Shown: positions 1 to 5,745 of the stretch, piece by piece
Layout: each line of letters begins with the position of its first letter
Position numbering within the stretch: the first letter of the stretch is position 1
NCBI GenBank assembly: GCA_937957985.1
Contig: CALGOH010000162.1
Location: forward strand, 1 to 10,363
DNA: 10,363 bases
Direction: 5' to 3'
DNA from: an uncultured Verrucomicrobiae bacterium
Lineage (GTDB): Bacteria > Verrucomicrobiota > Verrucomicrobiia > Verrucomicrobiales > Akkermansiaceae
Notes under the pieces: model-generated
The model's database searches: none
What the model was told of the DNA's origin: nothing
Seen by the model: only the letters and a program-made list of their open reading frames with translations
Made by a program: the position numbers and the translations under genes

Positions 1-142
1 CCGTGGCGGTCGCTGCGAAGGCGAGGCGGTCGAGCTCGCTGCCCGAGGTCGGGAAACGGTCGGTCTCGAAAGGTGCGACCGGACTGGTTTCCGCCACGGC
101 GGTGACCGCGAGGCCCAGCCAGGTGATGTGGATCAGTCTCAT
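1..142 (-). CDS. Secreted protein, N-terminal fragment (possibly DUF1549/DUF1553 type)
   Basis: An open frame starts at ATG 142 on the minus strand and runs off the window edge, giving 47 residues. The N-terminus (MRLIHITWLGLAVTAVA, then ETSPVAPF) looks like a Sec signal peptide: a basic residue, a hydrophobic core of about 12 residues, and an A-V-A cleavage site near residue 17. The mature part begins with a short Pro-rich linker and then SGSELDRLAFAATAT. That resembles the opening of DUF1549 (cytochrome-like) domains, which commonly start with an Ile/Leu-Asp-Arg-hydrophobic-Phe-Ala pattern in Verrucomicrobia and Planctomycetes. This family call is a weak inference from about ten residues; the signal peptide is clear. 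No good Shine-Dalgarno precedes the ATG. The gene is truncated by the window, not broken. Confidence 0.6.
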   Translation of the reverse strand, partial: MRLIHITWLGLAVTAVAETSPVAPFETDRFPTSGSELDRLAFAATAT

Positions 143-215
143 GCCAAGCCATCCGGGCCGGGATTCGACCCGATCAGAGAATACGCGGAGTCCGGTGAAA
201 TACGATCACTCCGAA

Positions 216-242
216 TGCGCAAATTCCGCGGATTCTTGCGCA
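216..242. repeat. Inverted repeat, 7-bp arms with inner palindrome
   Basis: Arms TGCGCAA (216-222) and TTGCGCA (236-242) are exact reverse complements. They flank an inner perfect palindrome TCCGCGGA (225-232). It lies about 75-100 bases upstream of the start at 142 and could be an operator or an mRNA leader hairpin. No regulator can be assigned. Confidence 0.35.
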
Positions 243-379
243 GGAGTCCGCGGCAACCGCTCCGGTGACGCCGCACCGGTCCCGAGGAATTGGGAATCCG
301 ATGGGAAAAACTCGGGAGAACCTGTGTGGAGAGCCGGAGAACCTGGTGCCCCGGCCAGGCTGCGATCATTGATCCAGCC

Positions 380-394
380 CTTGTTCCGAACAAG
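380..394. repeat. Dyad CTTGTTC-C-GAACAAG
   Basis: A 15-base dyad has perfect 7-bp arms around a single central C. Its size suits a homodimeric repressor half-site pair. It is not a match to known LexA boxes, because the spacing between the TGTTC and GAACA arms is 1 rather than 4 bases. It sits about 240 bases upstream of the secreted-protein start, rather far for an operator. Confidence 0.3.
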
Positions 395-471
395 TTGCAG
401 CCGTGGAATCGAGACGGCTCTAAGTGGAACTCCGATTCGGCCGGGTTGTTCCCAAGATGAAGAAGAATAAT

Positions 472-509
472 CCCATGGTTTCCCAAAGAGTCTCTTCTTC
501 TACCATGGG
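472..509. repeat. Inverted repeat CCCATGGT / ACCATGGG
   Basis: Perfect 8-bp arms at 472-479 and 502-509 are separated by 22 bases that include a small symmetric AAGAG-T-CTCTT. There is no T-run beside either arm, so a terminator role is not supported. It may be a binding site or a remnant of a mobile repeat. Confidence 0.3.
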
Positions 510-543
510 CACAACCTGCAGCTCGGGACAGCTGCCAAAGACA

Positions 544-573
544 AAGGCGGCACCCGGTGAAGGGCGCCGCCTT
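544..573 (-). terminator. Rho-independent-like terminator of the E2 gene
   Basis: Perfect 8-bp arms AAGGCGGC (544-551) and GCCGCCTT (566-573) have a further inner CCC/GGG pairing (553-555 with 562-564). Reading on the minus strand, the hairpin starts 26 bases after the E2 stop codon and is followed by the T-rich run TTTGTCTTT. Position, strand and T-tract all fit termination of the E2 transcript. Confidence 0.7.
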
Positions 574-599
574 GGAAAGTGAGCCATCACGAACTCTGA

Positions 600-1922
600 T
601 CAGATCAGCATCAGGGCCGGCTGCTCGATGAGCTTCTTCATCTCGGCCAGGAACTCGGCCGCCACCGCGCCATCGACGACCCGGTGGTCGCAGGAGATGC
701 CGAGGTTCATGCGCAGCCCGGGGACGACCTGGCCGTCCTTGACGACCGGCTTCTCGATGGCCCCGCCAACCGAGACGATGAGCGCCTGCGGCGGGTTCAC
801 GATCGCGTCGAAACTTTCCACGCCCCAGGCGCCGAGGTTCGAGACGGTGATCGTGCCGCCGTCGAATTCGTTGGGCTTGAGCTTCTTGTCGCGGGCCCTC
901 ACGGCGAGGTCCTTCACTTCCTTCGAGATCTGCAGCAGCGATTTCGATTCGGCGTTCTTGATGACCGGCGTGACGAGTCCGTCATCGACCGCGACCGCGA
1001 CCGACATGCCGACGCTGGCGAAGCGCACGATGGCGTCGCCGGTGAACGAGGCGTTGACCGCGGGCACCGCCTGCGCGGCGTTGATGGCGGCCTTGAGGAT
1101 GAAGTCGTTGACCGAGTACTTGTTGCCGTGGGTCTGCTCGGCCTGGGCGTTGATCTCCTTGCGCAGCTTCATGAGCGGCGCGGCATCGACCTCGGCGTGG
1201 AGGTAGAAGTGCGGGATGGTCTGCTTCGAGAGCAGCAGGCGGTCGGCGATGATGCGGCGCATCGAGGACAGCTCGATCGTTTCGTCCTCGTCCTTGACGA
1301 CGGGCTGGATCGCCTGGGGTGCGGGAGCCGCGGCCTTGCTCTTGGCGGCGGCGGCGAGGCCGGCCGCGGCGGAGGCTTCTCCGGAAGGTTTCTTCGCGCC
1401 TCCCTTGGCGGCGGCCTCGACGTCGTCGCGCACGATGCGGCCTCCCGGACCGCAGCCCTCGACCCCGGCGAGATCGACTCCGAGTTCCTCGGCGACCTTG
1501 CGGGCCAGCGGCGAGGACTTGATGCGTTCGCCGTCGGCGCGGGCCGGTGCCGGGCTGGAGCCGCCGCCGGCGGGTTGCGCGGCCTTCTTGTCTGTTTTCT
1601 CGTCGGCGGTCGGTTCCTTTTTCGGTTCGGAATCCTTCTGCTCCTTTCCTCCGGAGTCGCCCGAACTCGGGGCGGCGCCGCTTCCATCCCCGTCGAGCAC
1701 GGCGAGCACCGCGCCGATCGGCGCCTTCTCCCCTTCCTGGATCTCGATCGAGGTGATGGTTCCCTCGTCGAAGGCCTCCATTTCCATGGTCGCCTTGTCG
1801 GTCTCGACTTCGGCGATCACGTCGCCGATCTCGATTTCGTCGCCGACCTGCTTGTGCCATTTGACGAGGGTGCCCTCGGTCATCGTGTCCGAGAGCTTGG
1901 GCATTTCGATATTGGTGGCCAT
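600..1922 (-). CDS. pdhC: Dihydrolipoamide acetyltransferase, E2 of pyruvate dehydrogenase
   Basis: This E2 core enzyme transfers the acetyl group from E1 via lipoyl-lysine to CoA, giving acetyl-CoA in the cytoplasm. The 440 residues show the full domain order. An N-terminal lipoyl domain (about 2-78) carries the ETDKA motif with lipoyl-Lys43. A long Ala/Pro/Lys/Glu-rich flexible linker follows. A peripheral-subunit-binding domain (about 134-170) has SPLARK and a GPGGRI-type turn. After a second Ala-rich linker comes the acyltransferase domain (about 210-440), ending in the catalytic DHRVVDG motif with His413. There is a single lipoyl domain. I start at ATG 1922 because it directly precedes the lipoyl domain (MATNIEMPKLSDTM); an upstream in-frame ATG at 2000 would add 26 unrelated residues. 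E1 genes lie 2.8 kb away on the same strand, separated by unrelated genes. No Shine-Dalgarno is evident. Confidence 0.95.
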   Translation of the reverse strand: MATNIEMPKLSDTMTEGTLVKWHKQVGDEIEIGDVIAEVETDKATMEMEAFDEGTITSIEIQEGEKAPIGAVLAVLDGDGSGAAPSSGDSGGKEQKDSEPKKEPTADEKTDKKAAQPAGGGSSPAPARADGERIKSSPLARKVAEELGVDLAGVEGCGPGGRIVRDDVEAAAKGGAKKPSGEASAAAGLAAAAKSKAAAPAPQAIQPVVKDEDETIELSSMRRIIADRLLLSKQTIPHFYLHAEVDAAPLMKLRKEINAQAEQTHGNKYSVNDFILKAAINAAQAVPAVNASFTGDAIVRFASVGMSVAVAVDDGLVTPVIKNAESKSLLQISKEVKDLAVRARDKKLKPNEFDGGTITVSNLGAWGVESFDAIVNPPQALIVSVGGAIEKPVVKDGQVVPGLRMNLGISCDHRVVDGAVAAEFLAEMKKLIEQPALMLI

Positions 1923-2081
1923 GGAATCTGTGGTGGAAAGGACTCGGGCGCAGGCTTGCGCGTGCTTGCGTGGTTTTCCAGCGTTTTTCGGGTCGGGCAC
2001 CGTTCTTCCATTTGTCCCGCCCGTTGGTTCAATCTCCTTGCCGAGGTTTCCCGAAGTGTATTGGTTCGGCAGAGCAACGTA

Positions 2082-2109
2082 TTGACCCGAGATTTGAGTG
2101 TGTCATTCT
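2082..2109 (+). promoter_or_regulatory. Candidate promoter for the DNA methyltransferase
   Basis: TTGACC (2082-2087, five of six bases of a sigma-70 -35 box) is followed after 16 bases by CATTCT (2104-2109, three of six bases of a -10 box). It is the best plus-strand candidate in the spacer between E2 and the methyltransferase, leaving a leader of about 70 bases. The -10 match is weak. Confidence 0.25.
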
Positions 2110-2187
2110 GAACAGGTGAAGGGCTCCTCGCCCAGTGCCAGTGTCCGAGTTCCCGAGCTGCTTTTGACCAGCGAGTTGCCGGGACAG

Positions 2188-3213
2188 ATGGCGGCCTTTC
2201 CCCGGTTCAGATACATGGGTAGCAAGTTTCGGCTGTTGCAGTGGATTAGCGACACGATCTCGTCGTTGCCCTGCGAGACCGCACTTGATGCCTTTTCCGG
2301 CTCTGGGTCGGTGTCCTATCTCCTCAAGTCGATGGGCAAGACGGTTCACAGCAACGACAGCCTGGCATTTCCCCAGGTGCTCTCGACGGCGACCGTGGCC
2401 AACAACGCCACGCAGCTTTCCAAGGCTGACCTGGACTTTCTCCTGGCCGGGAAAGCGGAAGAGAAGCGGCACCGGTTCATCCAGACCACCTTCGCAGGCA
2501 TCTTCTACACCGAGGACGACCTCGTTTTTCTCGACGATATCTGGGCTGCCATCCGGAGGTTGACATCCCCCTTCAAGCGCGCGCTGGCGGTCGCGGCCCT
2601 GCTGAGGTCCTGCATCAAGCGGCAACCGCGCGGCCTGTTCACCGTGGCCGGCGATCCGGACCGATACAAGGACGGGCGCCGCGACCTCACTCTGAGCCTC
2701 CGCGAGCACTTCCTGGAACAGGTGGCGGTCTATAATGCGGCCGTCTTCAACAACGATCGAAAGAACCGGGCGTTTCAGGGAGACGTGTTTGATCTTGGGA
2801 GCGACTACGACCTTGTCTATTTCGATCCACCCTATGTGCCCCGATCCGATGACAACTGCTATGTGAAGCGGTATCACTTCCTTGAAGGGCTGGCCTGCTA
2901 TTGGGAGGGCAAGGAAATCCAAGCGACGTCCAAGGTGCGCAAGATCGAGAAGCCCTTCACGCCATTTTCCTACCGGCGGACGGCTTTGGATGCCTTCGAC
3001 CGCCTGTTCCGCCATTTCGCGGATGCCACCCAGGTGCTGTCCTACTCGTCGAACGCTTATCCCGATCTCGATACGCTCGTCACGTTGATGAAACGCTACC
3101 GACCGACGGTGGAGGTGCTTGAGAAGCAACATCGCTACCACTTCGGGACCCACGGGAGCGTGACCCGGAACGAGGTGCGGGAATACCTGATCATCGGGAC
3201 CGGAACCAGATGA
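2188..3213 (+). CDS. D12-class DNA adenine (N6) methyltransferase, solitary
   Basis: Predicted to transfer a methyl group from S-adenosylmethionine to adenine N6 in a specific DNA sequence. The 341-residue protein has the family's N-terminal FRYMGSKFRLL (residues 7-17), the AdoMet-binding motif I DAFSGSGSV (34-42) with an acidic ND (56-57) after the next strand, and the catalytic motif IV DPPY (213-216). The first two motifs are N-terminal to the recognition region, the alpha-type order of Dam/M.FokI-like enzymes. I chose ATG 2188 because it places RYMGSK near the N-terminus; a GTG at 2098 in frame would add 30 residues without recognisable character. No restriction endonuclease or specificity subunit is adjacent, so it looks like an orphan methylase. 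GC is lower than in neighbours (about 52% for 2821-2880 versus about 73% for 5281-5340), suggesting acquisition. Target sequence cannot be read from the protein. Confidence 0.9.
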   Translation: MAAFPRFRYMGSKFRLLQWISDTISSLPCETALDAFSGSGSVSYLLKSMGKTVHSNDSLAFPQVLSTATVANNATQLSKADLDFLLAGKAEEKRHRFIQTTFAGIFYTEDDLVFLDDIWAAIRRLTSPFKRALAVAALLRSCIKRQPRGLFTVAGDPDRYKDGRRDLTLSLREHFLEQVAVYNAAVFNNDRKNRAFQGDVFDLGSDYDLVYFDPPYVPRSDDNCYVKRYHFLEGLACYWEGKEIQATSKVRKIEKPFTPFSYRRTALDAFDRLFRHFADATQVLSYSSNAYPDLDTLVTLMKRYRPTVEVLEKQHRYHFGTHGSVTRNEVREYLIIGTGTR

Positions 3214-3226
3214 AACACCTCGGGTG

Positions 3227-3262
3227 AAAAAAGGGCGGAGCCCCGGTTGGGAGGCTCCGCCC
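3227..3262 (-). terminator. Strong intrinsic terminator of the Cys-rich lipoprotein gene
   Basis: Perfect 10-bp arms GGGCGGAGCC (3233-3242) and GGCTCCGCCC (3253-3262) enclose a 10-base loop, flanked by six A at 3227-3232. On the minus strand this reads as a GC-rich hairpin followed by TTTTTT, starting 21 bases after the lipoprotein stop. It lies between two convergent genes; on the plus strand no T-run follows, but the hairpin may still stop methyltransferase transcripts. Confidence 0.88.
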
Positions 3263-3283
3263 GTGGAAAAGACGGTGGCTCGA

Positions 3284-3670
3284 TCAGGGAACGATCGACT
3301 TCATGGTCGGGATGCGGCCGACGTGCGGGCTGCCGGACGAAGGCTGCGCGGTGGCCATCTTGCGGGCGGCCTCGGTGCTCGAACCGCAGCAGCCGTCCTT
3401 GAGGCAGTAGTAGCGCGTGCACTTCGGGCACTTCGCCCAGACCTTGCGGGTCTTGGTCTCGTAGCGGGGAACCTTGCGCTCGGTGACTTCGACCAGGCCG
3501 CTCTTGGCGTCGATCACGGTCTCCTCGCGGACGATGTCGTAGCCGCAGCCCTTGACCTGGTAGGTCTCTTCATAGGAGCCGCCGGTGAAGGTCGGACAAC
3601 CGGTCATCGAGCAGGACGTGAAGCCGAGGGTGACGGCGAGGAGTGACAGGAGAAGGAGAAGTTTCTTCAT
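3284..3670 (-). CDS. Small Cys-rich lipoprotein, unknown function
   Basis: A 128-residue protein with a lipoprotein signal: MKKLLLLLSLLAVTLGFTSC, basic N-terminus, Leu-rich core and a lipobox-like F-T-S-C with Cys20 as the likely lipidated residue. The mature part has Cys25 and Cys42, a charged beta-like region rich in Glu/Thr/Val (about 45-78), then a tight cysteine cluster CPKC (81-84), Cys89 and CC (94-95), which resembles a zinc-ribbon knuckle or disulfide-rich patch. The last 30 residues are Ser/Pro-rich and look disordered. I recognise no family. ATG 3670 is chosen because it begins the signal peptide; a longer frame from 3751 would add 27 unlikely residues. It ends at a strong terminator and is preceded by a 24-codon Cys-rich mini-gene with a 13-base gap, so the two are probably cotranscribed. 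Confidence 0.75.
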   Translation of the reverse strand: MKKLLLLLSLLAVTLGFTSCSMTGCPTFTGGSYEETYQVKGCGYDIVREETVIDAKSGLVEVTERKVPRYETKTRKVWAKCPKCTRYYCLKDGCCGSSTEAARKMATAQPSSGSPHVGRIPTMKSIVP

Positions 3671-3683
3671 GGATCGTTTTTTG

Positions 3684-3758
3684 TTAGAAGAGGCAGCAGC
3701 AGGAGGTGGCTGCGAGGCAGCAGGCCGCCACCACGGCGAGTTGGAGAGCAAGCTTCAT
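3684..3758 (-). CDS. 24-residue Cys-rich mini-lipoprotein or leader peptide
   Basis: A short frame from ATG 3758 to TAA 3684 encodes MKLALQLAVVAACCLAATSC followed by CCLF. It has the layout of a lipoprotein signal: Lys at position 2, hydrophobic core, and A-A-T-S-C lipobox-like ending, with five cysteines in 24 residues (CC at 13-14, CCC at 20-22). Only about four residues would remain after processing, as in entericidin-like minimal lipoproteins. It ends 13 bases before the ATG of the Cys-rich lipoprotein on the same strand. Alternatively it is a regulatory leader peptide in which ribosome stalling at Cys codons controls the downstream gene; Cys-tract leader peptides of this kind are known in mycobacteria. 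There is no Shine-Dalgarno. The signal-like composition is unlikely by chance but translation is unproven. Confidence 0.5.
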   Translation of the reverse strand: MKLALQLAVVAACCLAATSCCCLF

Positions 3759-3768
3759 TGCAGGGCCG

Positions 3769-3796
3769 ATGCTAGGGCTCCCCGGGGGCGAGGCAA
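3769..3796 (-). promoter_or_regulatory. Candidate promoter for the mini-gene/lipoprotein pair
   Basis: On the minus strand TTGCCT (3796-3791) and TAGCAT (3774-3769) are spaced by 16 bases, a partial sigma-70 pattern with four of six matches at -10. Transcription would begin around 3762, only a few bases before the mini-gene ATG at 3758, giving a nearly leaderless mRNA, consistent with the missing Shine-Dalgarno. Confidence 0.25.
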
Positions 3797-3959
3797 CGAA
3801 AAAGGTCGGGCCGATCCTGTCATGGCCGGCGGCGAAGCGCGCGGGGGCGGCCGGTCATTTTCGAGGGAGGATCCGTTAACGAACCGACCGGCTGCCGCCG
3901 TTGGTCCGCGGGTGGCGCGAAATCCAGGCCGTCGCCCGATACCCAAGCAAACCCAGATC

Positions 3960-4694
3960 ATGAGACATCCAGTGAATTTCAGGAGACCGGCGGCGATCCG
4001 GCGGAAGGGGGGCGGCTTCACCCTGGTCGAGTTGATGGTGACGGTCGTCATCGTGGTGGTCCTGGCGGGCCTGGCGGTGGTGGTTTCCCGCAGGGCGCTG
4101 GCGAAGGCCGCGCAGGCCAAGGCGGTGAGTTCGCTGCGCCAGGTGGCGTCGGCCAATGTCGGCTATTCCACCGAGAACCAGGGAAACATCAACACGATGC
4201 GCTGGCTCGGGGACCCGAAGGAGGGCAGGCCCTACGTCGGCAACTCGTTCTGGGGCCGCCTCCAGCCGTACCTCTTCGCCGGCGCGACCACGACCAACCA
4301 GAAGCAGCTCCAGGGCCAGATCCGCCAGAGCCTGGACCAGCTTTTCAGCACGCCCGATGCCGACACGATGAAGAAGACGGTGCTGGACGGCTCGCGCATC
4401 TACCACGACGGGTCCGGGCTTCCCGTTCCGATCGCCTTCAACAGCAATCTCTACCAGTGGAACAAGGACGTGAAGGTGACGCAGTTCGGCGACGCCAGCA
4501 ATGTGATCTACGCCGCCTACGGATTCGGCATGTTCGACGAGCAGGACGGCCAGACCTTCACCGAGCGGCCGACCGACGGTTCGAAGCCGGACAACAACCT
4601 CTACTACCTCGACAACGGCAAGGCGCTCGTCGCCTTCCTCGACGGCCGGATCGAGTTCCTCGCCGCCCCGATGCCGTCGCGGCGGTTCGAATAG
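3960..4694 (+). CDS. Type II secretion/type IV pilus-like pseudopilin
   Basis: A 244-residue prepilin-like protein. The 19-residue basic leader ends in KGGG, followed by the class III signal motif G-FTLVELMVTVVIVVVLAGLAVVV: cleavage expected after Gly19, methylated Phe20, conserved Glu24, and a hydrophobic helix to about residue 45. The helix continues in an Ala/Lys-rich segment (ALAKAAQAKAVSSLRQVASAN), then a globular domain ending in GKALVAFLDGRIEFL. That C-terminal hydrophobic-DG(R/H) pattern is typical of the many pseudopilin-like proteins with an H-X9-DG motif in Verrucomicrobia and Planctomycetes. Likely inner-membrane anchored and exposed to the periplasm after processing by a prepilin peptidase. 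ATG 3960 gives a leader of normal length; a longer open frame upstream is unsupported. The gene stands alone, without other secretion genes, and converges on pdhB. Confidence 0.85.
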   Translation: MRHPVNFRRPAAIRRKGGGFTLVELMVTVVIVVVLAGLAVVVSRRALAKAAQAKAVSSLRQVASANVGYSTENQGNINTMRWLGDPKEGRPYVGNSFWGRLQPYLFAGATTTNQKQLQGQIRQSLDQLFSTPDADTMKKTVLDGSRIYHDGSGLPVPIAFNSNLYQWNKDVKVTQFGDASNVIYAAYGFGMFDEQDGQTFTERPTDGSKPDNNLYYLDNGKALVAFLDGRIEFLAAPMPSRRFE

Positions 4695-4711
4695 TCGTGG
4701 CCGGCCGCGCG

Positions 4712-4729
4712 GGATGGCTCAGGCCATCC
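4712..4729. terminator. Hairpin in the pseudopilin-pdhB convergent junction
   Basis: Perfect 7-bp arms GGATGGC (4712-4718) and GCCATCC (4723-4729) with the four-base loop TCAG sit over the pdhB stop codon. The two convergent genes are only 24 bases apart. A short CCTTTT (4735-4740) follows on the plus strand, so it may help end the pseudopilin transcript; no T-run is present on the minus side. Weak evidence for termination. Confidence 0.35.
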
Positions 4730-5705
4730 TGAGCACCTTTTCGACGATCCGCTTCGGGTTCGGAAGCTGGTCGTTTTCCACGTGCGGCGAGTAGATTGCC
4801 GGGGCGTCGATCGTGGTGACGCGGGTGATCGGCGCGTCGAGATGGTCGAAGGCAAGTTCCTGGATGAGGTGGGAAATCATGGCGGAGACGCCGCCGAAGC
4901 CCTTCGATTCATCGACCAAGACCGCGCGGTTGGTCTTGCGGACGGTTTCCAGCACGGCGTCCTGGTCGAGCGGACGGATCGAGCGGAGGTCGAGGACCTC
5001 GACGTTGATGCCGTGTTCCTCCTGCAGGGTCTCCGCGGCGGCGAGGCAGTGGATGACCGAGCGGCCGTGGGCGATCAGCGACAGGTCGGAACCCTCGCGC
5101 TTCACCTCGGCCTTGCCGAGCGGGACGATGTGGTCGCCGTCCGCCGGATCCGGGACCTCGCCCTCGGTGCCGTAGAGCAGCGTGTTCTCCATCACGTAAA
5201 CGGGGTCGTTGTCGCGGATGGCGGCCTTGATCAGGCCCTTGGCGTCGGCCGGCGTGGCCGGCGCACAGACCTTGAGACCGGGGAACGAGGCGAAGAGGCC
5301 CTCCGGCACGTGGGAGTGGGTGGCGCCGACGTTGGTGCCGCCGTTGGCCGGGCCGCGGACGACGATCGGGACGTTGATCAGGCCGCCCGACATGTAGCGG
5401 ACGCAGGCGGCGTTGTTGACGAGCTGGTCGAAGGCGACCGAGTGGAAGGACCAGAACATCAGCTCCATCACCGGACGGACGCCGAGCATCGAGGCGCCGA
5501 TGCCCATGCCGATGAAGCCGGCCTCGGAGATCGGGGTGTCGACGATGCGCTTGCAGCCCCACTTCTCCCACAGGCCCTCGGTCACCTTGTAGGCGCCGTT
5601 GTACTGGGCGACCTCCTCGCCCATGATCACGACGTTCTCGTCGCGGGCGAGTTCCTCGTCGAGACCCTCGCGGATCGCGTGGCGGTAGAGCATCTTGCGG
5701 GACAT
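4719..5705 (-). CDS. pdhB: Pyruvate dehydrogenase E1 component, beta subunit
   Basis: With PdhA forms the alpha2beta2 thiamine-pyrophosphate-dependent E1 that decarboxylates pyruvate and acetylates the lipoyl group of E2. The 328 residues are the usual full length. The N-terminal transketolase-like pyrimidine-binding domain shows MGEEVAQYNGAYKVTEGL (28-45) and DTPISEAGFIGMGIGAS (56-72), with Glu61 in the position of the TPP-activating glutamate. The C-terminal transketolase domain has SLIAHGRSV, EVLDLRSIRPLD and a terminal PHVENDQLPNPKRI stretch common in this subunit. It is separated from pdhA by a 40-base spacer with a small hairpin, so the two are almost surely cotranscribed. The start at ATG 5705 (MSRKMLYRHAI) is the first plausible one; Met5 is an alternative. 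Sequence supports the pyruvate or a related 2-oxoacid; the E2 type favours pyruvate. Confidence 0.95.
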   Translation of the reverse strand: MSRKMLYRHAIREGLDEELARDENVVIMGEEVAQYNGAYKVTEGLWEKWGCKRIVDTPISEAGFIGMGIGASMLGVRPVMELMFWSFHSVAFDQLVNNAACVRYMSGGLINVPIVVRGPANGGTNVGATHSHVPEGLFASFPGLKVCAPATPADAKGLIKAAIRDNDPVYVMENTLLYGTEGEVPDPADGDHIVPLGKAEVKREGSDLSLIAHGRSVIHCLAAAETLQEEHGINVEVLDLRSIRPLDQDAVLETVRKTNRAVLVDESKGFGGVSAMISHLIQELAFDHLDAPITRVTTIDAPAIYSPHVENDQLPNPKRIVEKVLRMA

Positions 5706-5727
5706 CGGTGAAGCGTCGTTGGAACTA

Positions 5728-5742
5728 CTACGGTTGCCGTAG
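5728..5742 (-). promoter_or_regulatory. Small hairpin in the pdhA-pdhB spacer
   Basis: On the minus strand CTACGG (5742-5737) and CCGTAG (5733-5728) pair perfectly around a three-base loop, starting 3 bases after the pdhA stop. Without a T-run it is more likely an mRNA stability or processing element, or a partial attenuator between the two E1 cistrons, than a terminator. Confidence 0.35.
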
Positions 5743-5745
5743 AAA

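Larger units (their letters stand above)
143..599. other. Non-coding stretch with several dyads
   Basis: This 457-base gap lies between the start of the secreted-protein gene and the stop of the E2 gene, so it should hold the 5' region and promoter of the former and the terminator of the latter. The open frames crossing it have random-looking composition and no recognisable domain, so I call none. It contains three inverted repeats (216-242, 380-394, 472-509) and the terminator at 544-573, listed separately. A TATTCT hexamer on the minus strand (170-175) could be a -10 box for the gene starting at 142, but I see no matching -35. Confidence 0.5.

Noticed and set aside
380..394. LexA (SOS) box
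   Set aside because: The arms TGTTC and GAACA are separated by one base instead of the four described for verrucomicrobial LexA, and no SOS gene is adjacent.
139..486. 115-codon minus-strand frame upstream of the secreted-protein gene
   Set aside because: Random-looking composition with many Arg, Ser and His, no domain, no ribosome-binding site; it only overlaps the next start by chance.
684..2111. Long plus-strand frame antisense to the E2 gene
   Set aside because: Arg/Gly/Asp-rich, no domain; it mirrors the codon structure of the GC-rich E2 gene.
2098..2187. GTG start extending the methyltransferase by 30 residues
   Set aside because: The extension overlaps the candidate promoter and repeat-like sequence, and the RYMGSK motif normally lies close to the N-terminus.
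4774..4790. TTTTCCACGTGCGG in pdhB as a further parS site
   Set aside because: Only one half matches (TTCCACGTG); the other arm lacks GGAAC, and the codons encode the usual PHVEN segment of PdhB.
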